Shown here piece by piece: positions 1 through 12,984 of a stretch of DNA of 64,000 nt. Position 1 is the stretch's first letter. Each line of letters opens with the position of its first letter. The stretch is from Marsupella aquatica (taxonomy: Eukaryota; Marchantiophyta): assembly GCA_973895155.1 (NCBI GenBank), contig OZ316892.1:17236001-17300000 (forward strand), given 5' to 3'. The notes beneath the pieces are model-generated. The model searched no databases. It saw only the letters and a list, made by a program, of their open reading frames with translations, and was not told the DNA's origin. The position numbers and the translations under genes were made by a program.

Positions 1-152
1 CATTGACTTATGCTGGAACGTTCCTTTCTTAAACCACTGTTTTCCAGACAGAAACTATCAGTCAGTACACACTTTCCCATTATGCAACTGCATCTGAATT
101 AAAATCAGTTCTATTGCCAGACTTTCTTAAACGAAGCGTAGAGGAGCTGTAC

Positions 153-3100
153 CCGTTTCAAGTAATTTTAGAATCACGTTTTTCAAATAAGTCATATCCA
201 CACCATCGCGCTTGTGAGCTCGTTCCAAACTCCGAAGCTCCTCTTTCAGCAATGCTTCCTAGAAACACGATTTCCAAATAAGGTACAGCCTCAAAGAGTT
301 TTTGAACCTTATAACAAAACTCATTTCACCAGAAGTCCGTCGTTGTAGGGTACAGAAGCAAGAACAAAAGGGTCAGTTTGGCCCCTCGTGCTAGGACCTA
401 AACATTCTGTTTCGGTTTGCTCAAAGGTTTCTAGTCTACTAGGAAAGTAGCTGCGCATTGGAGCTCTTACTTGTTGGCTGTGAAGTCGATTTTCGTGTTC
501 CAGGTCTACGATCTCCTCCTGCCAATTGAAAACCAATCGTTCGTGATAAAAATCCATCACAAGTGGAAATTCGTTCAAACGTAGTCTTATCGGATCACAT
601 GAGGTTAGACCGCACACTGTCAGGGGAAATTCTTACTTGCAAGACTTGAATGTGCCGGCGACATTGGGTGACCTCCTCTTCCCTTTGAGCTTGTTGCCTT
701 GCCAGTATCTGGACGGATGTAATCAACTTACAATTTATTAGTCATCCATGGAAATTTGTTTTTATATAAGATGACACAGTTCGGATGAATTACAGAGATT
801 CCAGTGAACCAGGGCAATACTCCACAAGCTACAGACCTAACAAAAGTTCCAACTCTTCTCCGCTGTAGAACGGACATCTAGCAACTCCGGTGTGTGCATT
901 ACAACGCTGACAAACATATGACATGAAAACTTATGCAGAGTAACCATATGCACGTCAGGCCTAATTATAAATGGACAGCTCAGCAATTTACTCGACCAAG
1001 CAAAGTTCACACTGTCACAATTTAATCTTCTAAACCCGCGACCTCATCAGTTACTTTCGCATGTCAATTATGAAACCTTGTGCTTAAATTCCTTGAAACC
1101 ATATCCACTCTTTATTCAGACCACATTCGAATAAAATCGTGCATGCGCAGAGTTTCTGACCAATATTTGATGCTCTGCAACTTGAACTCCTTCAGAATCT
1201 AGATCTGCCAAGTCTTGTGCTGCAACAGCAAGAAAATGACAGTCGATTCATTAATTTAGGATTCATACTTAATTGCCACTGCTGTAGAAAGTTTGCGACC
1301 AATTATTTCGCACCCGCTAGTTGAGAAGCGTGTTTCATACATAATGATTCAATTATTTCAAGCACTTGAGTTCTACGCCCTACCTTGAGTACCTGAGCAC
1401 TACAAAATTACAGTTTCTTGTAATAAGAAAAATAGCTACGTCAAACAGGTTCTAATTCAACACAAAGTTCACTTCCAATGGGCCTTCTTACCTTTAACAT
1501 TTTGTAAATCATCTCGAACCTGTTCCATGGGCAAATGCGTTTCAAATCAGATGTACCACAACAGTGAAGAACTCACGGTTGAGAATGCATGTATGTCTGC
1601 GATTTAAAGTCGTCGGGACGACCACAAAAAATTCACGCTTCTGAATTATCCACCTATCATCCTTTCATTTCTGACATTACAAGAAAGCTATAGACTCTAA
1701 CCTGAGCTTGCGAAACTGAAGGACGTTGAAAGGCAGCGTTGTTTTCCAACAGACGGGCTATTTCTTGGTCTTTCTCCACTATCATAGAGTCCACCAGATC
1801 GTGAAATGTCTCAAACTCGACCTGCACAATGTTTGGTACAAGGTTTCAGACTAGAACCATTAGATATTTCAGCTCTTCAAACCAGATAAACCCGAATGGT
1901 TTAGTTCAATGAACAGTAAGCTCTCCACGACTGTCTGGAGGCTGCAGCTGCTTAAAGGTTTTGTGATCCAAGAGCTTTTTTTTAGAAAGAAATCACACGA
2001 ATCTCTGCGTTCAATTACTCACCTTTAAGTTTTTGTAATCAGTCATCAGTGCCGTGTATTCACGTTTCAAATCAGCTTCTACACTGCCCTTAACCGTTGC
2101 TTCCAATGTATCACATTTCACTGCAAAGAGAGTTTTAGATCAGATAGACAAACACATATGCAGCCAGTATAAACAGCTTATCCTACGGAGCAAGCATCCA
2201 AAATACAGATCGAGGGAATTTTGGCACACAACAACTTTGAGCGGCACAAGTCATTCTCACGCGCACAGATACTTCACTGCACACTTAATATATGTCTGCG
2301 CCAAATTATTAACGACCAAATGCAGAATGGCTAATAGAAATTAAGTGCTCACAGCGCCATGTTTCTTCAATTGTGTCCACGCGCTTCTGCCATTCTTCCT
2401 GCTCAGTAAGCAGGTGCCCCTTTGCAGCCTCTAATTTGGTTGCCAAGTCCCTGATCCGCTGTTCGGCATCGAATACGGATCTATCCCTGTTGTAGCACAC
2501 GTAATCTCTGAGAACATTAGACGTGGTACATTACCGGCGACGAAGGCACCCACTTGTGGAGCAGGGCTATGGAACAGGATAAACTTCAAATTATGACTAG
2601 TAGACGTAATAACTAACTCCTAATCATGCATCTCACAGTGCATCATTGCCATCGGATCAGATAAATAATAAAACGAAGACTCAATTGAACAGGGTTGACA
2701 TGTAACTGCGACACTACATGTCCAAGTTCTGCTGACACAGTAGCATTGGTGACCCTACTTCTATATAGAGCTTCAGCCCAAATTGTCTCAATAGGTTTAA
2801 TAAAGGATTTGCAGGCAGTCTTTGTATCCAAAGCATGCGAACGACATGAGGACGGATGAAGAGGTATGAGCGCACCTCACAGCAAGTTTGTTCTCGTACT
2901 CTGCTACAGAATCCTGTAAAGCTTTCAAAGCTCCATCTCTCTCCATTGCTGTTACGATTACTTCCTGTTTAGCTTCCTATTGGAAGCCAAAGATAAGATT
3001 GTAAACAGAATCCACGTTCAACTTCTCGCTGGAACAGTAAATCCAAGTTGGCAACAGCTCGTAAGCTTTTCTAGGGCTCAAATTTTCAGAATTTCACTTC

Positions 3101-6100
3101 AAGGCTGGGTCGGTTACGTAAGCCCAGGTTGCTTGTAGTAATGAAACCTACACTCTGACGTCCTGACCTTCCCTTACTAATTTCTCTGGAAAAGGTCATC
3201 TTCACCTTGAGAGCTGTTTCTTGTGCTGCAGCAAGCTCAGAATCCTTTGCTGCAAGTAGCTCAGCTTCCTTCCTCTGAAGAACAGAATTTGCCCGAACTT
3301 TGTATGCAGCAAATTCACTTGCCACATGACTTGTCTGGAATCGGAATAACGAGTGAGTAAATGGCTCCACACACAGGAGCGTCTTGAAATACCAACGACC
3401 AAGTTTGGAATGGAAAACCACAAGACGTTGTTGCAATAATTCTTCTTCTCGTTAATATTATTATTTAAAGCTAAACGTTCATGTTTCGCTGTAACAGACA
3501 TTCAAGTCTAAAGAGTCAGCCATAACAGCCTCAATCTAAATTTCCACAATCATAACCAGGTCCTCAATTCTACGCAGCGTCCTTCGTGCATCCTGTAACT
3601 TGTAACCTAAGACCCCCATAAAAGCAAGAGCTGGGCAACAGTTACCTCCTTCTTGGCAGCCGATAGATCTGCCTGAGCGATGCTGAACAATTGACGTTGC
3701 CGCTCTAGTTCAGACTCAAATTGACCTGTAAACAAGCGTGCTACTAGTTAACGACATGCCACGCACCAACTACTTGACGAAAGCACCTGGCTGCAATGCT
3801 TGCGCCTGTCAACACTTTTCTGAAACATTTTTTAGGCCTATCTGGAACACTTTGATGGAAGAAGACCTGAGACTTACTTCTCATTTCTGCAGCACCAAGA
3901 GTCTTTGTCTGAATGACTTTCTCTGCCTCCTCCAACTTCCGCCTTAATTTTTCTAAACTGGATTCCCATTGCTCCTGCTCCTTTTTCTGAACCAAAAAGG
4001 CAACTGTTATCTATGACCAAAGGCCGTGACTTTTCTCAGCAGTGCAGATGTACGGCAGGAGTCAACTACGTGCCTGGAAGACCATCTGTATGACCTGATT
4101 TTACTCTCTTCACAAAGACAGAGAACACACTATTAAGACCCGCCTGATCGCAACGGATGTCATGGAGACTTAAATGCTGCGCGAGACCAAGTACAAAAGT
4201 ACCTGGCTAGTAAAAGGAGTCATAATACATACATGTTTCGATTCCAGTCGAGACAGCTCCCCTCTGACAGCTTCTAATGAAGCACCCAACCGCACCATTT
4301 CTCCACTGGTTGCAGCTTCCAGCTCAGCAAGCTTTGATTCCTTGACACCAAGCTGGGCCTGATTGATCCGAACAAATAGTTCAGTCACTTTTACATCAGA
4401 GTCACAGCAGCAACAGGGAATGATGAACAACAACGGGGGTTCGCGACGTGATTTCTCCAAAATCTCTTTTGCACTTATGCACCTTTCTCCAAGACGGTCT
4501 CATTTTTTGGTCACAGAAACGAAAAGACCGGCCTCCAATCAACTAAAAATCTTTCGTCCTAATCTTCATCCCCGTTTCAACCAAACGAAGTTTAAGCTCG
4601 ACATATTGACACATACACGGTAAAGGTCTTGCAAGCCCGGTGCTGAATGTTAGTTAGACTTCACAGATGCAGGATTAATTCTGTCAATAGAGAAATGTTT
4701 TGATTGCAGGGAGATCCAAACGCCAGGTGGAAAATTCGAAGCGGACTCGATAAAAGATCATGGCCACTCGAGCAAACAACTCACTCACGTAAGCTGTAAC
4801 GGAATTTGGCATCTCCTTCCTTGTCCCACTGCCAACTGAATTAGCGTTACCTCTAGATACTTCACACTCATACAATACCCTTTAAAATGAGAAACGCTAG
4901 TCGAAGATGGATCACCTGCAGGGCAGATATTGTTTCGGCCATCTTCTTATTCTCTGATACTGCATCTGCAAGCTGTGCAGACAAGTTTTCTTCGACCTGT
5001 ACAGTTTAAAACACAGACGTTCATAATTCTACACTTAAGGAGAGCACTAGAACTCTCACCAACAAACACAATGGCAACTCTTGTCCTCCCAATTATTCAC
5101 AAATAATTCAATTTTTACTTTGCAATGCCTGACTCTTTAGACAACTGACCTTTCGATGTTTCTCCTTAACATCTAACACGACAGATTCATGGCTTGCCTC
5201 TGCTTCTTTTAACGTGGCTGTCAGTTCCAGGGCGCTCTGCAGATCAGACAACGTCACAAACGATGAGACTCCTGAGAACTTGCTTATACTTTCATGCCCC
5301 TGGGATCAAGAGGGTATACACCTTAACTCCTCAAAGAAAGAGTGCAAGTGTAGTTCACCTGATCCTTTTCTGAAGCCAATCGGCGTGACTCAGTAAGATT
5401 ATGCTCCTTTCCATCTAGAGTACGACGAAGGTCATCAACCTCTTCTGTAAGTCTGAAATGACCCACAGTCTTCAGAAACCAACCCCGAAAAAGACAAGAA
5501 ATTGAGAACCTTACCTTACCAAGACAATTAGTTATTAAGGTACGATAATGCCCGGTTAGCGATCTGTTAATATTCCAAGATCACGAATAGTCATCTCTTA
5601 CTCAAATGAAGTAAAACTCTAGTACTATGATTATGGGAAAAACACACTGAGATTTCAAGAAAACGGTGAGGAATCTACTTTATATTGGCAGCTCGCAACT
5701 GCTGTCTTTCAGCATCCAAAGAACGAAGTGCTTCACCAGTCTGATGGCGGACACGCTCAAGATCGTCCTGGAGTGCCGCTTGTTTTGACAGGGCCTGAGC
5801 AGCTTTTTCACAGCTTGCAGCGAGTTGAGTTTCCACGTCTTCTTTCTCCTGTACAGCTAACAGTAATATTTAAGGCAAAAGTTCTGAAAACACGCTGGCC
5901 ACCTGTAAGCCGGTCTCAAAATCCAAGATAACCAAAGTAGTGCGATCGTAAAAGAGAAACTCACAAGTGACACGGAATTGCAAGAGCTTGCACCTTTTGA
6001 ACTTCTTGAATGCGTTGCTTAGCTCGCTTTTGGAGCCGTCCAAACTTCGCATCCAGCTCCGCATATTTGTCATCTCGTGGCTTTATTTCATCGTCTAGTT

Positions 6101-9100
6101 TCCTCTGAGCTGGACATATCCACAGTGTCCATGAATTAATATCCTTCTTTCCACGGTCTCTGATAATCCAATTGCTGGGCTGTTAAGTGATAATGATGGA
6201 TTTTTTCAATTTTGTTGCCATCTCCATGGCCGCCTCATAACTGATCACGTAAATGATACTGTCCAAATTTTAATCACCAACAAGCAACCAGCGACTCGAA
6301 CTCTAAGAACTTCAATTCTAGCAATGTGATTCTCTCGGAATAGGCTCACCATCCGCAAGTTCCTGTGTGATTATTATGACTTTGTTCTCCGCCTCACTAC
6401 AAGCGACTGAGAGACGTTTGATCTGATTTTCAGCTACTTGCTGACCAAGCTTGCTTTCCTCAACTTGCTCTCTCAATGATGAAAGCTCGTCAAGAGCGGC
6501 AGGATCAGCCAGTTGACTACCCTTGCGCAGCTCCTCAACTTCCCGCTGGAGGCTATTAGTCTGAGACCCGAGCTCTTCAAGCAGGCGTTCATGCTCGCGT
6601 TTCATATCAGCAATTGTCTTGTCCACAATATCCGTATTTTTCATGTCCACATTCCGAGGACTAGATTCTACGGAAAGTAGGAGGTCCTTGCTTGTCCTGA
6701 GTTCGTCTCGCAGGATAGAGATTGCCTCGCGGCCTTTCTCCAATTCTTTCAGCAGATCAGCTTGCTCTTGTAGGAGTGACTGAACTTTGTCCTCATTCCG
6801 CTCTCGCAGATGCTGTGGATTCCATACGACAAGCACTGTCAGGCTGAATGTGCTTAATTGCTATTAAAAACGAGTACTGCATATTTTGTACTAGACGCAC
6901 GCAAGAAGTGTGCCATTATAATTACCAAACTATCAGAAGTTCCGGCTCTAAGCGACTTCATAAATAGAACACAAGCAATAGAAATTCTCACAAAAGGTTC
7001 TGGAGAAGGAATCACTGAAGGACAAAACTGACAGCTGAATCTCTCAAGAGGATTTTGGTCTTTGGGCCCAAGCCAAGCCTAACAGAAAATGAAACATGCA
7101 AAACAATATTCGAATGGAACAATAATTTGTTAAGAACGATGGCCTGACCCAAAAAATTTGGAAGGGGTACCGACCTCAGCTTGCTGTCCAGTGCCGGCTG
7201 CTTCCATCTGCGAAGCAAGATAGAAGGTCAGTTATAAGGAGATACAGATTTTTCTTCCTCTTCTCGCAATTGGGTCCTACGTTGTGCTGTGGACCATACG
7301 TATCAACAGTCTTAACAATGCTGCGTATTTCTTGAGTTATCAGTCCACCGTTTTCTACTTGCATAGTATAGAATCCTAATGAGCATCATTCCTGAACGGT
7401 TTCTTGGTCCAAACCGTCCACGAGGTTGAGCATCAGTTTAGAGTACCATGTTAATTCTTTTAACATGGGTCAAACAGGCACGTGTCTGGCACCCAATATC
7501 ACCAATGTTAGGGAATAATATTGATCGTTTATGCTCTGATTATAGTTCCTTGAAGCGTTTGCAGACCTTTGACCTAACAGATTGGCAGTTGCTTGTGGCC
7601 TGAACATTTACATCTTGAATAACAGCAGCTGATGGAGTGCAGAATTTTTACTTCAAATGACGAATTTCAAAGTCATCAAGAGAATTGATTGAAATCATGA
7701 ATTTTCCTTACCTCGTCTAATCGAGACATGAGCTGTGCCATCGCAGCCTCTTGGCCCTCTTGAGCGGATTTACGAGCAGCTGCCATCTCCTCCATCTCCT
7801 AACCAATCCCGTGGTACAATCATATTAACATTGACTCATGGTCAGCGTCAAACACTTCCAGTAGTAGGAAATGTAATTAAAACTATTACCACCGAGTACC
7901 ACCCATGCAGTTAAGGGGACTATTCTAGCACATGGACTGAGGACGTGCACTACATGCACAGTCACTGCAGTTTGAGGTGCAAAACAGGCATACCTTAGCT
8001 TTATCCAGCAACTTTTGTCGTGCCTCGGCAAGAGTAGAACGACAGTCTTCAAGTTCCTGACAAACACTGAGCAGTTCAACCTATTGTGAGATAACAATTA
8101 CTTGCTTGGGATCAAGAGGCCATAGTCAACACGCCAAACACCTCTTCCAAAGGGCTTCACAGTATCTATAGGTCTACTGCACCCATCTGACCGCCATCAT
8201 TATTAAAATTCTGCTGGCCTCCATCCGCTCTCTCGATGATATTATGTTAATTGCATGCACAAGCAAGTAGACATGAAGACCTAGCAAAATTGTACGTCAA
8301 ATCCTTCTCCCAATTATGAAAGTACAGAAAATTAATCATACAAAACGAACTGCAATGTAGAAGAGCCAAATTACCTCTTATGCTCAGTTACAAGGGTAGA
8401 GTGACCACGTTTGGCTTCAAAACTGTCCTTTGATATGCGCTCCATATCATCATGGGTGGCCGACATTCGCGTAAAGGCATCTGCAACCTGACCAGCTGCC
8501 TCCAGCAGTTGAGCCTCAAGTTTCTCATTTGCCTGCAAGTTAAAATGATGAGCACTATCATGGCGGCTGAGAGTAAAATATAATTACAGTAGAATCAAAA
8601 CGAGGATTTTCTGGAAAGTAAAAACGTGGCAGACGAGAAAGAATTTGAGGTGACCTTCGTCATCTGTGTCAGACGTTGCTCAGCATCTTCTTTCACAAGT
8701 TTCAGCTCTTCTTCAAACTTTGCTCTTGCTTCATCTCTTTGTTTGACAGCGGTATCTTTTGTCTTCCTCACTGCACTAAACAAGCAGCAGCCATAAGCAA
8801 GTTTACCTCTAGGCTTCTGCTTGAGTGCAGATTGCGTATCAAGATTGACCAGGCGAACTTGAGTGTGATTGCCTTTGTGGGCTGCAAAGAAATTACCCCT
8901 TGGAGTCAAGGTAACACTATTCACATTTGATAATTTCCTATTCACGAAAAGACATCGCAAATGCTTAACCACGATAAACCGCAAGCAAGTCCACTACGCT
9001 GACACATGATACCATACGATACAATGAGAAAATGAAAAAGCCCGACTCTTAGTCTTCCAAATGTACCGCATTGCATGAATACAATAAGTTCGTAGACGCA

Positions 9101-9992
9101 AGCAACCCGTCCCTACTCTCAACCCCAGATCTAATATGCACCTGCGCAAACTAGTAGCACAAGATGAAAAGCTCCAGAAACGAATCTGGCGAGCAGACAC
9201 GAAAAGCTATGCAATCGATGAAAGTGTACGTACGTCCTTACCGTCACCAACTTCCAAATTATGAATATCTTCTCTCATTCCCACAGACAGGGTTCAAAGA
9301 TACCAACCCTCTATTTACTGCACAAAAGCCTCCCTTTGGCCTTCACATCCTACGACAAACACTGACACACATCTGACTTATTGTTCCAGTCAGGTCCACA
9401 TTGGACAACACCCGCGGAATATTGGGAGGATAGAAGACTACACGGAGGACAGATAGCAACTTAAAATACAGAGATAATTACATTCAATCACTTCGTTCTC
9501 GACACGCTGTCTCTCCTTCGCAACTTCATTCTCTCGTTCCAGATTGCGCCTTCTCTCAGTAGCCAGCTCGGTCACTAAGCTGTCCACGGAAGCTTGGAAT
9601 TGGGAATTTGTCGAATCTCCATTTGTACGTTGAGAGAGAGGATGGTCCAAAACAGTCTCTCCGTTGGAACCAGACCGTGAGAGCGAACCGGAAGAAGCAC
9701 CTGCTGTTGTCCCATTGGCACGGATCATCCCCTGTTCGGGGCTTTGAGGGGTCACTTGGATCTGAGGATTGGACTCGGAAACAGCATCGCTATTAACACC
9801 CGCTGCAGCTGCGGCGGCCTCAGCAACTGCAGCTCTTTGCTCTGCAGCCAGGATTTTAGATTGCAGCTCCGCCTGCTGTTTTTTCATAGCCAATTTAATC
9901 TTCTTCTTCATGGACGACAGCTCTGCCGTTTGCCGCTCAGTCTCCGCATTGAGCCTCGCATTCTCCGCTTTCAATTGCTCCAAGGAATCCAT
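153..9992 (-). CDS. GRIP: GRIP-domain golgin, long coiled-coil trans-Golgi tether (partial, 3' end off window)
   Basis: Peripheral trans-Golgi coiled-coil protein; plant GRIP golgins are recruited by the small GTPase ARL1 through a C-terminal GRIP domain. I traced 26 exons by splice sites and phase: 9482-9992, 8655-8770, 8375-8532, 7994-8080, 7712-7798, 7175-7207, 6350-6812, 5994-6109, 5679-5848, 5359-5452, 5150-5236, 4916-4996, 4233-4358, 3878-3986, 3646-3725, 3557-3592, 3206-3334, 2876-2976, 2353-2486 (or 2507), 2023-2120, 1702-1821, 1492-1519, 1161-1219, 637-708, 471-518, 153-258. About 1,080 residues lie in the window, nearly all charged heptad-like coiled coil; exon 1 has an Ala-rich and a Ser/Gly/Asn-rich stretch. 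The last exons encode the family signature EEIVDLEHENRLHSQQ and DMTYLKNVILKLLETG, the start of the GRIP domain; the rest is beyond base 1. The start is the first ATG (9990-9992) after an in-frame TGA; the GTG at 10026-10028 is not needed. Phases agree everywhere except between the third and fourth exons, where the strong donor at 8373-8374 is out of phase and a weaker one at 8390-8391 would fit. Confidence 0.92.
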
Positions 9993-10700
9993 GGCGGCTG
10001 CTGCTTCTGGCTTTGAAGCTCTGCTCACGTGTAATCTAGGTCAGCAAGTTAGTCAGCTCCGAGGCCTTCATCCGTCTGACCTTTCGGACTGCCGACCGAC
10101 ATTTACTTGAGATCTAACAGCATGGGATCACATCACCATCCACTATTCCAACCACATATACAGCTTAAACCTCTTCCTCCTCCTCCTCCTCAAGCCTCAA
10201 CAATAATTGAGGCCGCTGCGCTAGTCCGGAATCACTAACTCACTGACTCACTCGCAGAGGCCTACTCCTCGTGGAGCACATCTTCGATCCGCATCTATTG
10301 CTGTCGCTTCGTCTGAGTTCGTGTGCACCACATTTCCTGCATTGGCTTCTCTGAAGCTCCACCCAGATCTGCTCCACCTCCGCCTCCTCCTCCATTTTCA
10401 ATACCGTTCCCCTTCTGCCCCGCCTCTCGAGCGAGTGTGGACTATATCACGCAACGTATTGCCTGCCCTGTTGGGATGGCTGGCTGCTCTCCAAAATCAC
10501 TCAACTTTCTCGTTCGTCTCTTCGCCACTGTTCTGTAGTCTAATTTTTCGGAATTGTCGATCTCCCCCTCCCTGCCCTACTACGGGAGACACGGATCTGA
10601 TTTCCTTGCCTTTCCTTGCCCTCCCTTGCGTTTTCCTCGATTGCGCTCGATGAGGCTCTGCTCTCCTCGAGGCCCCTCAGATTAATAATAACGTGGACGG
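9993..10700 (-). promoter_or_regulatory. 5' flank and probable 5' UTR of the GRIP golgin
   Basis: Sequence directly upstream of the golgin start codon. On the plus strand it is C/T-rich, with an uninterrupted CTC/TCC tract at 10171-10191, so the golgin sense strand is GA-rich, as is common in plant 5' UTRs. Open frames here on the plus strand lack convincing starts and match nothing I recognise. No TATA box could be assigned with confidence. Confidence 0.4.
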
Positions 10701-12627
10701 GGGACCATGTCCTACAGAAAGCTCGCCACTGTATTAATTAATTAACGGACGGGACATGGTGAAGCGGATAGACCGCTGGCCATTATTATTATGACGCTCT
10801 CTGGTGGACTCTGGTAGAAGGGGCCCTCTTGAATCTTGACAATGAAGTATAGGGTAATGACTTTGGTCCAACCCTGTGACCAGAAAGTGAATAAATGTTC
10901 AGTAAATGTTGAGAGGGGGGAAGTAGGAAATGTTGAGAGGGGGGAAGTTTTTTGAGCTTGTTGGAAAAGGTTTAGTACTAGAACCCCAACCCAAAGAGTC
11001 ATTATCATACTTTTTAGTTTTTTTCACAATAATCTGAGTCTTTATTATCATACTTAATACTTGTCCGGAAAAAAGATTGTCGACGACGAAGACTTTCCGG
11101 GCACAGGGTTATGGAAATGATAGCACCTAGTAACAAAGCACCTAATAACAAAGGTTACACACCTTTCTTCTTGACAGGAATTACTGACTGGGTATCCCTT
11201 AAAGAGGCACTAGCCATGACAAAAAAGTGGTTTCACAGATTTCACCATTTTTAATATTTTTCTTGAAATTGTGAAAAGCAAAGTCTCAAGGTGGAGGAAA
11301 GGAATGTGAAAAGGGGAAAAGTCTTGGACACTTCTTCTTTTATATGGCCAGTGGCGGTTTAATGGGATATAAAGGTGACCATATATATGATCGACCCGCA
11401 TAGGCAGGGAGACCATGTATATGACAGACTTTATATCTCATTTAGGGACTAGCTCCAGTCTTTGGCTGTTTGGTAAGGAAGGAAACACTGATATATCAAA
11501 GTTCTTTTAGACATAATGCATTGTAGCCCTAGACATCACTGAACGGCCCAAAACAGCCCCGGATTTAGGGATTCAGAGGTATTACCGGGGAGGGAGCACC
11601 TGGTCATTGGTTATTTTTGTTTCCAGCTTTTGAATTGTCTCGTTGCTTGCCGCCCTGCTACTTGTCATGTTTGAGTGCTTGTTGTCGGCCATCGCTATGC
11701 AGTTGTGTCCTTCATTACACTTTTCGTCATTGTACTTGTCGCGGGTTCTTTAAGCATGGTTTTTCAAGGCTGGTCAATGTTGATTGTCATTCTGCTTGTC
11801 TCGGGTTCTATTTGCATCTTAGTTTTCCCCGGTTCAACTTTCTTGCTTTTACACTCGTATTCAGTTAAGTTGCAACTATGATGAGTTTGCATTTGCTGAC
11901 ATTCATGTTTTGTTCACGGCTTTTCAGTAATGCAGTGGGAGTGGTCCGAACATGGTGTCGCTTATTCTCTCCAACTTCAAGTGAGTATTCTATGCATTGT
12001 AATGCTTGTAATACTTGTAGCAGCTCAGATTTTGCTTCTCTTTTGGCAGAGTTATGTGCAAAAATCATTGACTTTGCTTTTTCTTGTAAGTCCACATTTG
12101 ATGAGGTGGCCACAATTGACACTCACCAATGCACACTTCTGCTCGTTGCTTAGACTACTCTGATAGCCATATACATCACAGATCTTGGGCTTTTGTTTCC
12201 TTTTTAGCAGGCTTTGAATAATTTGGGGACTATATAAGTACCATTCCCTCAATATGTGATGGGATTCTTTCTTGCTCCTCCTTTGTGGGATACAGTCGGT
12301 GCTCATTGACACACCATTGACTGATTGTTGCCAAGATCATCGATCATAGACTTTGCAAATAGCTCTTGTATTGCTCCATGTCAAGCATTGATCATCTACC
12401 ATATGTTGGTTATTTCATGCTTGTTGTCTTAATAAAGAATAAAAATGGTACATTTTCACTCTCCTCCATAGACTACAATTGGGTAGATCCTCAAGACATT
12501 GGATTGACTGATTTCTCAATTATTGTTTGCATTTTGACCGATGTTATGTCCTTGCTACCCTCTAGCATGCTTGCATTTTTATGCAACACCAAAATTTGAA
12601 TAATGCTTTTACATTTGATGTTCCAAT
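10701..12627. other. intergenic, no gene seen
   Basis: AT-rich non-coding DNA with only short open frames. It contains a 24-bp-period tandem duplication (10904-10947; unit AAATGTTGAGAGGGGGGAAG plus 4 bp). Around 11360-11430 is a stretch related to sequences at 15150-15260 and 15985-16050 (shared ATATAAAGG and CCATAT blocks), so part of it is dispersed repeat. Confidence 0.5.
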
Positions 12628-12913
12628 CTTGGGGGGTTAACTTATTGTATATTTTGAGGTACCATGTGCGATCTTAGCCTAATATAAATATACTTATATT
12701 TCATTAAAAAAATCCAAAAAAATCCTGTATTTTCACTATTAATGACCTCTTTTACTCTATAAAAGGTATAAATTAAAGAATATTCTATAAATGTGAGTTT
12801 ATAATACCATCTTTTTCCTCCTATGCTTTTAAAATTTTTAGCTAATTACTATTAAAAATATTTGTTTTAGATCGCATTTCGTTACTAAGATTTTTGATAG
12901 CCAACCCCCCAAG
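12628..12913. mobile_element. hAT-like MITE, diverged copy
   Basis: A 286-bp non-coding element. Its ends are inverted repeats: left CTTGGGGGGTTAACT, right (read outward on the other strand) CTTGGGGGGTTGGCT. The flanking 8-mers GTTCCAAT and GGTCCAGT match at 6 of 8 positions, compatible with an old 8-bp target duplication. The interior is AT-rich and resembles the copies at 18244-18571 and 41223-41527. No transposase is encoded, so it would have moved in trans. Confidence 0.6.
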
Positions 12914-12984
12914 GGTCCAGTGTATCTTTCAAAGAGGAAATGACCTCTTCGTCAATCGTTTAGCATCCGTGTGTCTGCCTTTGC

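Noticed and set aside
10026-10028. GTG as start of the golgin
   Set aside because: An ATG follows 12 codons later in frame; plant nuclear genes rarely start at GTG.
9769-10110. Ala/Ser-rich plus-strand frame
   Set aside because: Antisense to exon 1 of the golgin, and overlaps its start codon region.
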